Assembly (NCBI GenBank): GCA_021815365.1
Contig: JAKAGZ010000002.1
Location: 106,954-170,953, forward strand
DNA length: 64,000 nt
From: Bacteroidota bacterium
GTDB taxonomy: Bacteria > Bacteroidota > Ignavibacteria > Ignavibacteriales > Ignavibacteriaceae
Direction: 5' to 3'
Position 1 is the first letter of the stretch. Each line of letters begins with the position of its first letter. Positions 8,393-17,778 of the stretch are shown piece after piece. Below the pieces are notes generated by a model that was given only the letters and a program-made list of their open reading frames with translations, was not told where the DNA came from and did not search any database. The translations under genes were made by a program, and so were the position numbers.

Positions 8393-9147
8393 TGTTTCTT
8401 AAACGCAGCTACAAATCTGAAATGATGGACGATTTTTCCATTCAGGATGAAAGAATTGATGCTGCACTGAGTGAACTGAAAATTACAAATAAATTCCTCG
8501 GTGGAGTTTCAACAACAGCGGAGGGATTGAATTTATTATTGAAAGCAATACCGGGAACAGTTGCACGAAACCCTGCCGATGAAATTACCATATTGGATAT
8601 TGGCGCCGGCGCATCTGATAATCTGTTCTCTCTCAGGAATAAATTTCCATCTGTTAAAATTACCAGCTTTGATCTGAACAAACGTGCCTGCAGATTTCTT
8701 ACCACAAAGCCCGTCGGTCTCGGCAGACCGCCGAGGTCTGACGGATGGTCAATTCTGAAAAGAAATTACGCTGCAAATGTTATTTGCGCTGACGCTTTAA
8801 AAATTCCGGTTAAAGAAAAACAATTTGACATTGTTCACTCTTCGCTGTTCCTTCATCATTTTAAGGAAGACGAAATAAAGAAAATGATAACTGACTTTCT
8901 TAAGATTTCAAAAACCGGAATAATAATTAATGACCTGAGAAGATCGGTTCTGGCGCTTTGCGGAATAAAAATTATTTCTCTGCTATTTTCAAAAAGCGAG
9001 CTGTTCATCAATGACGCACCGCTATCGGTTAAAAGAGGCTTTGTTAAATCTGAATTGACAAAAGTCCTGGACGATGCTGGAATTAAAAATTTTAAGATCA
9101 GAAAGAAATGGGCTTTCAGGTGGCTGCTTGTAATTTATGCTGAATGA
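8392..9147 (+). CDS. SAM-dependent methyltransferase of the type III PKS operon
   Basis: A class I methyltransferase of 251 residues. Motif I is ITILDIGAGASD (residues 66-76), the acidic end of strand 2 is FDLN, and motif IV-like FDIVHSSLFLHHF is near residue 145. It probably methylates the polyketide or its oxidised form. Residues 104-121, between strand 2 and the ADAL segment, are encoded by a GC-rich interspersed repeat that recurs almost unchanged at 60396, so a foreign 18-residue loop (GLGRPPRSDGW) has been spliced in without shifting the frame. Whether the enzyme is still active is open. It overlaps both neighbours. Confidence 0.85.
   Translation: MFLKRSYKSEMMDDFSIQDERIDAALSELKITNKFLGGVSTTAEGLNLLLKAIPGTVARNPADEITILDIGAGASDNLFSLRNKFPSVKITSFDLNKRACRFLTTKPVGLGRPPRSDGWSILKRNYAANVICADALKIPVKEKQFDIVHSSLFLHHFKEDEIKKMITDFLKISKTGIIINDLRRSVLALCGIKIISLLFSKSELFINDAPLSVKRGFVKSELTKVLDDAGIKNFKIRKKWAFRWLLVIYAE
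8709..8761. repeat. Interspersed palindromic repeat inside the methyltransferase gene (copy A)
   Basis: CAGACC-GCCGA-GGTCTG forms the core hairpin, with CCGTC and GACGG further out. A copy that differs at only a handful of positions over about 50 bases lies at 60396-60449 between two efflux genes. Copy A is translated in frame. Confidence 0.85.
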
Positions 9148-10294
9148 AAAAAGAAAAAATAATTTTGATATTGCAATAATCGGCGGGGGACCGGCGGGAT
9201 CTTCTGCAGCTATTCATCTGTCACAAAGCGGAATGAATGTTTGTCTTTTTGAAAAGAAGGTCTTTCCGCGTGAGGTTCTCTGCGGAGAATTTCTTTCACC
9301 CGAAGTTTTTGAAGAATTAGTCAAGCTTGGAATAGATAAAGAGTTCCTGGCTCTTCATCCCAATAAAATAAATTCATTCAGATTTATAAACGATGACGCA
9401 GCGGAGCTGCCTGTAAAATTTCCTTTTAATGCTTTTTCAATGAAGAGGTCTGTTTTTGATAATTTTTTACTGAGTGAAGCTGCAAGGCGGGGAGCAAGTA
9501 TTTATCAGCCATCCGAGGTAAAAGGAATAACCAGGCGGGGAAATTCTTTTAAATTAAAATTTATAAATGCAGGTTCAACTGAAGAAATATCAGCAGATTT
9601 TCTGATTGCTGCTTACGGCAAACAGAATATCCTGGATAAAGCATTAGGCAGAAATTTTGTAAATGCAAGATCAAGGCTGAATGGAGTTAAATTCCACATT
9701 AATAAAAAATGTTTGTCGTCATTTGATGACGATGAAATTCGGATTTATGCTGCTGATGAAATTTACTGCGGGGTTAATGCCGTGAGTGATAATGATGTAA
9801 CTATCTGTTTCCTCGAAGACAGGGCTGAGTACACATCTTCGTACCGGCAGCATTTAGCAGAACTGATGAGAAGAAATAAAAAGTTTGCGGATCTTTTTAA
9901 CAAAGAATTTTTCTCTATGCTTAATGACCTGCCTGTCTATGGCACAGGAAATATTTTTTTCGGAAAACGTGAACTGTTCAAAAACGGGATTTTTTTTGTT
10001 GGAGATGCTGCAGGAGTTATTGCCCCGCTTGCCGGCGATGGAATCGGTATGGCACTGCAGGCAGCAAGGCTATTGACAAAAATCTTGATACACGGCATTC
10101 AAAATAAAACGGACCGGCACGAGCTTGAAGGACAATATCAGTCAGCGTGGGATAAACAATTTAAAAAAAGATTATTTTCTGCCGGCATGGTACAAAAAAT
10201 TATACTCAGAAATAATTTACGCAGAACAGGCGTCGCTCTTTTAAGGCTTTTCCCCTGGCTATTGTCCGAAATTGTGCAACGTACGAGAAGCTGA
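9137..10294 (+). CDS. FAD-dependent oxidoreductase, geranylgeranyl-reductase/monooxygenase type
   Basis: A flavoprotein of 385 residues. The dinucleotide-binding motif is DIAIIGGGPAGSSAA at the N-terminus, and the second FAD contact, FFVGDAAGVIAPLAGDGIGM, is near residue 290. Related enzymes reduce prenyl chains or hydroxylate aromatic polyketides. Overlap with the methyltransferase gene by 11 bases and the PKS upstream argue for a tailoring oxidation or reduction of the PKS product. The CGEFLSPE segment near residue 45 is typical of this reductase branch. Confidence 0.88.
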   Translation: MLNEKRKNNFDIAIIGGGPAGSSAAIHLSQSGMNVCLFEKKVFPREVLCGEFLSPEVFEELVKLGIDKEFLALHPNKINSFRFINDDAAELPVKFPFNAFSMKRSVFDNFLLSEAARRGASIYQPSEVKGITRRGNSFKLKFINAGSTEEISADFLIAAYGKQNILDKALGRNFVNARSRLNGVKFHINKKCLSSFDDDEIRIYAADEIYCGVNAVSDNDVTICFLEDRAEYTSSYRQHLAELMRRNKKFADLFNKEFFSMLNDLPVYGTGNIFFGKRELFKNGIFFVGDAAGVIAPLAGDGIGMALQAARLLTKILIHGIQNKTDRHELEGQYQSAWDKQFKKRLFSAGMVQKIILRNNLRRTGVALLRLFPWLLSEIVQRTRS

Positions 10295-10451
10295 TTCTAT
10301 CATATTTGTTTTGGAAAGATTTGACTATGTATGAATTTCGAACGACTATTATCAGAGTAGTTATTAAACCCTGCTGTGAACTTTTTATAGAATTCTTTTA
10401 AACTTTTGTATTAGAGTACAAATCATTATCTTTTCATCAAAAATTATTCCA

Positions 10452-11036
10452 ATGTTTTTGAACAATTTTGTTAGTGTAGAAGAAGTGCTCATAAGCAAAG
10501 AAATCGCAGATTCCAGGTTTGCCTGTGACCTCAATAAATGCAAAGGTGCCTGCTGCACTCTTGAAAGTGATTTCGGAGCGCCTCTTCTGGAGGATGAAAT
10601 TGGGAAGATCACTGAGATATTACCAGTTGTTAAAAAATATTTACCGGCAGAGCACGTTCGGGAAATAGAGAGAAATGGTTTTTACGAGAATAAAGAAAGT
10701 GAACTAGTAATAAAAAGTGTGGGGAGAAGAGCCTGTGTGTTTGTTTATTATGAAAATGGTATTGCAAAATGCAGTATAGAAAAAGCTTTCTTAAACAATG
10801 AAACAGATTTTAAGAAACCACTTTCGTGTCATTTGTTCCCGATAAGGATTTCAAAATTCGGGGGAGACGTTCTCAGGTATGAAAAATTTAGCGAGTGTTT
10901 ACCCGCTGTTATAAATGGTACACAAAAAGAAATTAAACTCATAGATTTTTGCAGTGAGCCGCTTGAAAGAGCTTATGGCAAAAAATGGTTTTCAAAATTG
11001 AAGGATATATTCGAATCAGAAAATGTTAACGCTTAA
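10452..11036 (+). CDS. DUF3109 family protein (cysteine-cluster, YkgJ-like)
   Basis: Contains the family signature CDLNKCKGACC (residues 25-35) followed by GAPLLEDEI, and a later SCHLFPIRI segment. The spaced cysteines probably bind zinc or an iron-sulfur cluster; the biochemical role is not established. Its 194 residues match the Bacteroidota family. The end overlaps the rpoN start by 14 bases, so the two are translated from one message. Sequence offers nothing on the function beyond metal binding. Confidence 0.85.
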   Translation: MFLNNFVSVEEVLISKEIADSRFACDLNKCKGACCTLESDFGAPLLEDEIGKITEILPVVKKYLPAEHVREIERNGFYENKESELVIKSVGRRACVFVYYENGIAKCSIEKAFLNNETDFKKPLSCHLFPIRISKFGGDVLRYEKFSECLPAVINGTQKEIKLIDFCSEPLERAYGKKWFSKLKDIFESENVNA

Positions 11037-12468
11037 TCAAAGATTATCACAGCAGCAAAGATTATCACCGCAGCAGATCCAGTACCAGAAGCTGCTTCAG
11101 CTAAATACTCTCGCTCTCGAACAAAGAATTAAAACCGAACTTGAACTTAACCCTGTACTTGAAGAAGAAATTGATGCTACATTAGAACAAGAAAAGGAAA
11201 AAGAGAAGGATGCAGAAGACCAGGAAGAGGAGTTCGATGATTACAATAAAGAAGAATTTGATCTCGAAGATTTCATGAATGATGAAACTGATGAGGCTGA
11301 CAGGATAAACAGAAGCAAAGACGATGAGGTCTACCAGCCGCTGGCTGAAGCAAAAGAAGGTTTAACTGAACATCTTACCGATCAGTTAAGAATGCTTAAT
11401 TTAAATGATGACTTGTTCAGGCTTGGCGAGGAAATAATAGGTAATCTTGATTCTGACGGTTACCTGAAAAGAGACCTGAATGAGATCTTAAACGAGCTTG
11501 AAATGTTCGATGAGATAATAATCTCACCCCAGCAAGCCGAAGATCTGCTGAAAAAAATGCAGACGTTCGACCCTGTGGGAATTGCTGCAAGAAGTCTTCA
11601 GGAATGCCTGCTGGTTCAGGCAAAAAATTCCAGTTACGATCCTTACTATAAATATCTCGGCGAACAGCTCCTGCTTTACTTCTTCGATGATTTTACGAAA
11701 AAACGCTATGAAACAATTAAACAAAAAATGGAATTAACCGATGAAAGCCTGAAAGGAACGATTGAATTTGTTCAAAGCCTGAATCCGAAACCAGGCGAGG
11801 GAAATATCGAAATCGCCCAGATGAACCAGATAACCCCCGATTTTATTATTGAGAAAGATGAAGATAATTTTATTATTACATTAAACGACAAAAGTGTTCC
11901 TTCTGTTACTTTGAGCAAAAATTATCTCGATATGCTTGATTCAAACAAGAGGGGTAAAAAATCAAAAAGAGAAAAAGAGACTTACAAATTTCTCCGCGAA
12001 AAATTTGAATCTGCTAAATGGTTCATCGCCTGCATTCAGCAACGGAGGGAAACTCTTATGAAGATCATGCAATCGATAGTTGAAAAGCAGCACGAGTTTT
12101 TCGATAAGGGTTCTAAGTATATAAAACCCATGATTTATAAAGACATCGCTGATGAAATCCAGATGGATATCTCAACGATCAGCAGAGTGGTGAACGGGAA
12201 ATATGTTCAAAGCCCGCAGGGAATACACGAGCTTAAATATTTTTTCAGTGAAGGCTTAAGCACCGATTCGGGTGAAGAAGTTTCGAACAAACATATTAAA
12301 GAAGTGCTAAAGGAAATTATAGAAAGCGAGGATAAAAAATCACCTTACAGCGACGATAAACTTGCCGAAATGTTAAATAAAAAAGGGATACACATAGCGC
12401 GGAGAACGGTCGCAAAATACCGTGAACATCTGAGGCTTCCGGTTGCAAGGCTGCGCAAAGAATTATGA
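11023..12468 (+). CDS. rpoN: RNA polymerase sigma-54 factor
   Basis: Directs RNA polymerase to -24/-12 promoters and needs an AAA+ activator. Region I is the glutamine- and leucine-rich N-terminus (LSQQQRLSPQQIQYQKLLQL), region II is a long acidic stretch (residues 55-100), region III has the core-binding part and helix-turn-helix, and the RpoN box ARRTVAKYRE is at 459-468. All parts are present in 481 residues. It shares its transcription unit with the DUF3109 gene (overlap 14 bases) and the next gene (ATGA overlap). An activator gene of the right class lies 2.7 kb downstream in the same direction. Confidence 0.97.
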   Translation: MLTLNQRLSQQQRLSPQQIQYQKLLQLNTLALEQRIKTELELNPVLEEEIDATLEQEKEKEKDAEDQEEEFDDYNKEEFDLEDFMNDETDEADRINRSKDDEVYQPLAEAKEGLTEHLTDQLRMLNLNDDLFRLGEEIIGNLDSDGYLKRDLNEILNELEMFDEIIISPQQAEDLLKKMQTFDPVGIAARSLQECLLVQAKNSSYDPYYKYLGEQLLLYFFDDFTKKRYETIKQKMELTDESLKGTIEFVQSLNPKPGEGNIEIAQMNQITPDFIIEKDEDNFIITLNDKSVPSVTLSKNYLDMLDSNKRGKKSKREKETYKFLREKFESAKWFIACIQQRRETLMKIMQSIVEKQHEFFDKGSKYIKPMIYKDIADEIQMDISTISRVVNGKYVQSPQGIHELKYFFSEGLSTDSGEEVSNKHIKEVLKEIIESEDKKSPYSDDKLAEMLNKKGIHIARRTVAKYREHLRLPVARLRKEL

Positions 12469-13118
12469 TTAAAAATCTTTTTGATGTTTTCACAATTTTA
12501 TTTCTTTTTTCTCTTTTCGGGATCTCACACTCAGTTTTAGCTTCTGGTAAGATAAAAATTCTTACTGTAAAATATTTTGGCAGCCTGATGGCTTTCTATC
12601 GCGTTGCTTATGTAGTTGTTTCTTTATTTCTTTTTTATTTGGTTTATTCTTTGTCACCAAGACCCGATATTATTATTTATTCTCTAAGTTACCCTTTTGA
12701 TATTGTTATTTTTGTCCTGCGGGTAATATCATTGGCAGGTATTATCTGGACATTGAAATATTTCCGCATACAGGAATTTTTAGGATTGAGCCAGGTAATA
12801 AGATGGGTAAATAAAACTTATGATCCTGCAGAATCAGATGAGAGGCTGACCCTTATGATAAACGGACCTTACAGGTTTGTGCGCCACCCGTTATATTTTT
12901 TTACAATTATTTTTCTGGCTGCTAGACAGTCAGTGGATTTATTTTATCTTACAATGTTAATTTGTATTACAGCTTATTTTTATATTGGCTCATTTTACGA
13001 AGAGAGAAAGCTTATAAAAAAATTTGGTGCTGAGTATCTTCGTTATCAAAGCGAAGTTCCGAGATTATTACCACTTAAAATTTTGAAGCCATATGAGCCT
13101 AAAACAGTAATAAGCTGA
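12465..13118 (+). CDS. Isoprenylcysteine carboxyl methyltransferase-like membrane protein
   Basis: An integral membrane protein of 217 residues with four to five hydrophobic segments and the family motif YRFVRHPLYFF near residue 135, followed by FYEERKLIKKFGAEY, the SAM-binding end of ICMT/phospholipid methyltransferase-type proteins. Bacterial members methylate lipids or small molecules; the substrate here is unknown. The start overlaps the rpoN stop by four bases, so it is translationally coupled to rpoN. Confidence 0.8.
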   Translation: MIKNLFDVFTILFLFSLFGISHSVLASGKIKILTVKYFGSLMAFYRVAYVVVSLFLFYLVYSLSPRPDIIIYSLSYPFDIVIFVLRVISLAGIIWTLKYFRIQEFLGLSQVIRWVNKTYDPAESDERLTLMINGPYRFVRHPLYFFTIIFLAARQSVDLFYLTMLICITAYFYIGSFYEERKLIKKFGAEYLRYQSEVPRLLPLKILKPYEPKTVIS

Positions 13119-13152
13119 ATTCATTTATGTCTGAAAGAAATCAGGAGTTTTT

Positions 13153-13692
13153 ATGGAAATGAAAATTGAAGCAACGACGATCCTCGGTGTAGTTCATAAC
13201 GGTTCTTCTGCATTGGGAGGAGATGGGCAGGTTACAATTGGCAATACTGTGATGAAACATAATGCAATGAAGATCAGAAAAATTGCTAACGGCAAAGTGC
13301 TCTGCGGGTTTGCCGGTGCTTCTGCAGATGCTTTTACTTTGATGGAAAGGTTTGAAGACAAGCTTGAACAATACAGGGGGAATGTGAACCGTGCTGCAGT
13401 TGAGCTTGCTAAGGACTGGCGCACAGATAAATATCTCCGCAGGCTTGAAGCGATGCTTGCAGTAATTACAGAAGATAAAGCTCTCGTAGTTTCAGGCAAC
13501 GGAGATGTGATCGAACCCGATGACCAGATTGTGGCTATTGGTTCGGGAGGAATGTATGCCCTTGCCGCTGCAAAGATGCTGAAAAAATACAGTAACCTTT
13601 CTGCAAAAGAAATCGTTGAGCAGGCATTGAAAACGGCATCGGAAATATGTATCTACACAAATGATAAAATTAATGTTGAAGAGTTAAAGTAA
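13153..13692 (+). CDS. hslV: ATP-dependent protease subunit HslV
   Basis: Proteolytic subunit of the HslVU (ClpQY) protease, a proteasome-like threonine protease in the cytosol. The nucleophile is expected to be Thr8 in EATTILGV, so a short propeptide must be removed. [14 protein letters not shown] and the late [12 protein letters not shown] are family hallmarks, and 179 residues is normal. A second in-frame ATG at residue 3 is an alternative start. hslU follows after 20 bases, forming the usual hslVU pair. Confidence 0.97.
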   Translation: MEMKIEATTILGVVHNGSSALGGDGQVTIGNTVMKHNAMKIRKIANGKVLCGFAGASADAFTLMERFEDKLEQYRGNVNRAAVELAKDWRTDKYLRRLEAMLAVITEDKALVVSGNGDVIEPDDQIVAIGSGGMYALAAAKMLKKYSNLSAKEIVEQALKTASEICIYTNDKINVEELK

Positions 13693-13712
13693 TTTTTAAA
13701 ATCAGGAATTTT

Positions 13713-15089
13713 ATGAGTCTTAACAAAAAAGAATTTACACCTACAGATATAGTTAACGAATTAAATAAATATATAATCGGGCAGACTGAAGCTAAACGCG
13801 CTGTGGCAATTGCTCTTCGGAACAGGTGGAGACGTCAGCAGGTGAAGGGCGTCTTAAAAGATGAAATTATGCCTAATAATATTATCCTGATCGGTCCGAC
13901 CGGCGTAGGCAAAACTGAAATTGCACGCAGGCTTGCAAAGCTTGCAAATGCCCCATTCGTAAAAGTTGAAGCTTCAAAATTTACAGAAGTAGGGTATGTA
14001 GGACGCGATGTAGAATCAATGATCCGTGATCTTACCGATTATGCTGTTAACATGGTAAAGATGGAAAAAACAGAACAGGTGCAGGCGAAGGCTCTTGCTC
14101 TAGCCGAAGAAAAAATTCTGGATATTCTTATACCGCCTGTTAAAAAAGCCCAGGTTCAGAATAATGTTTCGCCGGAGGAAGAGACAAATAACGAATCTTT
14201 CCAGAATCAAAAAACCCGCGAGTGGATGAAAGCTAAACTAAAAAACGGTGAGCTTAATGATAAGATGATCGAGTTTGATGCTTCATCACAAAATGCTATT
14301 GGGATGCAGGTTCTTGGTCCTTTCGGGCTTGATGATATGGGAATAAATTTCCAGGAGATTATGGGCAACCTGATGCCAAAGAAAAAGAAGAAAAGAAAAA
14401 CAACAGTCTCAGAAGCCCGGCAGATTATTGCACAGGAGGAAGCACAAAAATTAATTGATATGGAAGCTGTACAGCGCGAAGCGATTGAAAGAGTTGAGAA
14501 CAGCGGTATCGTTGTAATTGATGAGATTGATAAAGTTGCAGGAGGTGGAAAAGGGCAGGGTCCCGATGTTTCGCGTGAAGGCGTGCAGAGAGATCTTTTG
14601 CCGATCGTTGAAGGAACAAATGTAAACACAAAATACGGCGTTGTAAGAACAGACCACGTTTTATTTATTGCCTCCGGGGCTTTTCACGTTTCAAAACCAT
14701 CTGACCTTATTCCTGAGCTGCAGGGAAGATTCCCGATCCGGGTTGAACTGAAGAGTTTAACTGAATCGGATTTCGTACAGATACTCACTGCACCGCAAAA
14801 CGCTCTGCTGAAACAATACAGTGCTCTGCTGGAAACTGAAGGGGTGACTTTAGAATTCACAAAGGATGGTATTAAGGAAATTGCAAGAATAGCTACTGAA
14901 GTAAATTCTCAGGTTGAAAATATCGGCGCAAGAAGATTGCATACTATATTAACCTCTCTGCTTGATGAAATATTATTTGACGTGCCGGATAAAATTCCAT
15001 CCGATAAAGTTAAAATAAATGCAAAGGTTGTAAAAGAGAAGCTTGATTCGATAGTTAAAGACAGGGACCTGAGTAAGTATATTTTGTAA
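13713..15089 (+). CDS. hslU: ATPase subunit HslU of the HslVU protease
   Basis: AAA+ unfoldase that feeds substrates into HslV. It opens with the conserved [17 protein letters not shown], has Walker A GPTGVGKT at residues 61-68 and Walker B VVIDEIDK, and contains a charged I-domain (residues about 110-250, here with [12 protein letters not shown]). The C-terminal tail DRDLSKYIL is the part that docks into HslV. Its 458 residues are normal for the family. Confidence 0.97.
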   Translation: MSLNKKEFTPTDIVNELNKYIIGQTEAKRAVAIALRNRWRRQQVKGVLKDEIMPNNIILIGPTGVGKTEIARRLAKLANAPFVKVEASKFTEVGYVGRDVESMIRDLTDYAVNMVKMEKTEQVQAKALALAEEKILDILIPPVKKAQVQNNVSPEEETNNESFQNQKTREWMKAKLKNGELNDKMIEFDASSQNAIGMQVLGPFGLDDMGINFQEIMGNLMPKKKKKRKTTVSEARQIIAQEEAQKLIDMEAVQREAIERVENSGIVVIDEIDKVAGGGKGQGPDVSREGVQRDLLPIVEGTNVNTKYGVVRTDHVLFIASGAFHVSKPSDLIPELQGRFPIRVELKSLTESDFVQILTAPQNALLKQYSALLETEGVTLEFTKDGIKEIARIATEVNSQVENIGARRLHTILTSLLDEILFDVPDKIPSDKVKINAKVVKEKLDSIVKDRDLSKYIL

Positions 15090-15168
15090 CTTATTTTTTG
15101 AAACAGCACATTTATAAAAAGATTTGATTATTTTTATTTACCAAATCGGGTAAAAGTTTTGAGATAAA

Positions 15169-17640
15169 ATGACAAATCTTTCATTTCTGATTTCAAATAG
15201 ATTCCTGGTAAAAGTAATTTTTGCAGCAGCTTCCGTTTTACTTATTGTATTTTTAAGTAAAGGGGGTGCAGCTATAGATGAGAATATAGAGAAGATTTAC
15301 TCGCTTACAAGGGGGCAGCTCCAGCCGGATACGAATATTGTAATTATCAGCATTGACGAAAAAGATATTGACCGCGTAGGTCCCTGGCCGCTTAAAAGAA
15401 GTTATTATGCTTTGCTGATAAATAATCTCTCAAAATACAAAGTTAAAAAAATCGGGCTGGAAGTTTTTCTAAGTGCCCGCTACGTTACTCAGACCATTTA
15501 CGATAATCTTTTAGTGAACGAGATCAGGAAATCGGGCAAAGTAGTTCTCAGCTCCGTTGCCGGCAGTATTTACAAAAAAGATAAAAATTTTTATACTGAT
15601 TCACTCAGCTACCCAAGCCCGAAATTGCTTGATGAAAATTTTAAGACAGGGCACCTGAATTATATTGATGACGAAGGAATGGAAATACCTGTCGAGCTTA
15701 TATTCGATAAAGTAAAAGAAAAAGCTTTTTCGGTTCAGCTTGCAGACGGTAATGATTTTAATCGAGACAGGAGTAAAAAAGTAATAAATATTAATTTTAT
15801 CTCTTCGTGGAAAAGATTTAGGCATTACAGCCTGATCGGATTTTTCAGCCTGGTACAGAAGCATAGTCCTGAATTAGAAAAGCTGAAAGACAAAACTGTT
15901 ATCATAGGAATAAGCGATCCTCAGATCGCTGCTACAATGCAAACAGTCTTTGATGATGCGCTGCCCGGTGTTGCTCTTCATGCTTTTTCTCTCGATAATA
16001 TTTTACTAAACCGGGCTATAAATACTGATTATATTTTCCCTTCAACCCTCGCCTTCCTGGTTATTTTAGTCTTCCTTCTTTTTTATCAAAATAAAAAAAA
16101 TAATCCGAAGCCACTGAAATTTTATTTGATAGTATATCTTCTTTTCTTTGCAGTTACCTTTATTATTTATTCTTTTTTTTACATCAGATTATCCTGCTCT
16201 GCATTCCTTATTCCTCTTATGACGATGACACTTGTTGATGTAGCTTTTTATTCCTATGAACATAAATATAAACTCAGGTGGGCTATTGATGAAGGCGAGT
16301 TATTAAGGACGCTGCTGTCCAAAAAAGAAAAAGAGCTTGCAGATCTGCAGAATGAAATAGTGAAAAATAATTCAGAGAATAATAAGGACCTGCACGATAA
16401 GATCAAGTTTCTCCGTGCTGAAATAGAAAAATTAAAAGACGACAAAGATCAGCAGGCTGTTGAAGAAAAATTATCGCAACAAGCTGATAATTTTTACGGC
16501 ATAGTTTATCGCTCCCGTCAGATGCGAAAGATTATTGACCTGATAAAAAAGGTGTCGCCTGAGGATGCTAATATTTTAATTCTCGGCGAGAGCGGCACAG
16601 GTAAAGAGCTTGCAGCAAAAGCGATCCATCTTTTGAGCAAAAGAAGTAAAAATAATTTTGTCGCTGTCAACTGTGGCGCGCTTACAGATACTTTGCTTGA
16701 GAGTGAATTGTTCGGACACGTTAAAGGCGCTTTTACAGGCGCCGTTTCGGATAAAGTAGGACGGTTTGAAGCCGCTGATAAAGGCACAATTTTTTTAGAC
16801 GAAATTGCAGAAACATCGGAGAATTTCCAGGTAAAATTACTGCGGGTTATTCAAACAGGCGATTATGAAAAAGTAGGGTCTTCAAAAACTTCGCACACTG
16901 ATGTAAGAATCATTGCAGCAACAAATAAAGATATCGAGACTGAAGTCAGGAATAAGAAATTCAGGGAGGATCTTTATTACAGACTGAATGTAATCAGGAT
17001 AGAACTGCCGCCGTTGCGTGAGCGGAAAGAAGATATTGAGATTCTTACTCATCATTTCTTATCAAAGGAAGGACAGGGTTTAAAATTATCGCAGGCAGTT
17101 CTGCAGGCATTTATGAAGTATTCCTGGAAAGGAAATATCCGTGAGCTTGAGGCGGTAGTTAAGCGCGCTGCTATTTTTGCAAGGTCAGCAGCACGGGAAA
17201 TGATCCAGCTATCTGATCTGCCTGAAAATATAATACGGGAAAGCAGCACTGCCTTTGAAGATCTTGTTATTGAATCTCTGAGGAATAAAAAATTTTCTCA
17301 TTCTTCTGTTTCCGAAACAGCAAGAGAGCTTGGGAATGTAAGCCGTACTCTTATTTCTGAAAATTTCAGGGGACTTGCGTTCAAGGCTTACGTGGAAAAT
17401 AATTTTAATCTTGACCGCACTGTTGAACTTATTGCCGATGCTTCTGATGATGGGATAAAAAATTCTGTTCGCACAAAGATTGAAACTTTTCTTTTAAACA
17501 TAGAGAAGGATATTAAAAAGGCAAGGGGTGAGAGCTTTGAAGAAGTCAGGTCAAAATTTATTTCAAAGTATAAAAATCTTCCTCAGAAATTTCACACTTA
17601 CCTTGATGATATAATTAAAAAGATGCTTTCAGAAAATTGA
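15169..17640 (+). CDS. Membrane-bound CHASE2 sensor fused to a sigma-54 activator AAA+ domain
   Basis: An 823-residue one-piece sensor-activator. An N-terminal membrane segment (about 10-30) is followed by an extracytoplasmic CHASE2 domain to about residue 285 (NIVIISIDEKDIDRVGPWPL), then three membrane helices (about 288-365), a coiled coil (about 370-440) and a sigma-54 interaction AAA+ module with Walker A GESGTGKE at 473-480 and GAFTGA at 520-525. The C-terminus has a FIS-like helical region but no clear helix-turn-helix. CHASE2 usually sits in front of kinases or cyclases. rpoN lies upstream in the same direction. It starts 79 bases after hslU and may have its own promoter. Confidence 0.9.
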   Translation: MTNLSFLISNRFLVKVIFAAASVLLIVFLSKGGAAIDENIEKIYSLTRGQLQPDTNIVIISIDEKDIDRVGPWPLKRSYYALLINNLSKYKVKKIGLEVFLSARYVTQTIYDNLLVNEIRKSGKVVLSSVAGSIYKKDKNFYTDSLSYPSPKLLDENFKTGHLNYIDDEGMEIPVELIFDKVKEKAFSVQLADGNDFNRDRSKKVININFISSWKRFRHYSLIGFFSLVQKHSPELEKLKDKTVIIGISDPQIAATMQTVFDDALPGVALHAFSLDNILLNRAINTDYIFPSTLAFLVILVFLLFYQNKKNNPKPLKFYLIVYLLFFAVTFIIYSFFYIRLSCSAFLIPLMTMTLVDVAFYSYEHKYKLRWAIDEGELLRTLLSKKEKELADLQNEIVKNNSENNKDLHDKIKFLRAEIEKLKDDKDQQAVEEKLSQQADNFYGIVYRSRQMRKIIDLIKKVSPEDANILILGESGTGKELAAKAIHLLSKRSKNNFVAVNCGALTDTLLESELFGHVKGAFTGAVSDKVGRFEAADKGTIFLDEIAETSENFQVKLLRVIQTGDYEKVGSSKTSHTDVRIIAATNKDIETEVRNKKFREDLYYRLNVIRIELPPLRERKEDIEILTHHFLSKEGQGLKLSQAVLQAFMKYSWKGNIRELEAVVKRAAIFARSAAREMIQLSDLPENIIRESSTAFEDLVIESLRNKKFSHSSVSETARELGNVSRTLISENFRGLAFKAYVENNFNLDRTVELIADASDDGIKNSVRTKIETFLLNIEKDIKKARGESFEEVRSKFISKYKNLPQKFHTYLDDIIKKMLSEN

Positions 17641-17702
17641 ACTGATTTTTACTGTAACCTTTTAAGGGGCTTTTCGTATTCTGACTTTTTACTCTTGCTC
17701 AT

Positions 17703-17748
17703 AATCTTACTCTTAATTTGCAGTGAGATGTTTAATAAGAGTAAGATT
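17703..17748. terminator. Long inverted repeat between converging genes, possible bidirectional terminator
   Basis: AATCTTACTCTTA at 17703-17715 pairs perfectly with TAAGAGTAAGATT at 17736-17748, with a 20-base loop, between the end of the CHASE2 activator gene and the end of the phosphoesterase gene. The stem is AT-rich and no clear T run follows on either strand, so termination is a guess from position. Confidence 0.4.
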
Positions 17749-17778
17749 AAGAAGAAGAATGCTGGGTGGAAAATTTAT

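Noticed and set aside
14207..14629. 140-residue frame on the minus strand inside hslU
   Set aside because: Runs of serine, isoleucine and phenylalanine typical of an antisense shadow; hslU on the other strand is certain.
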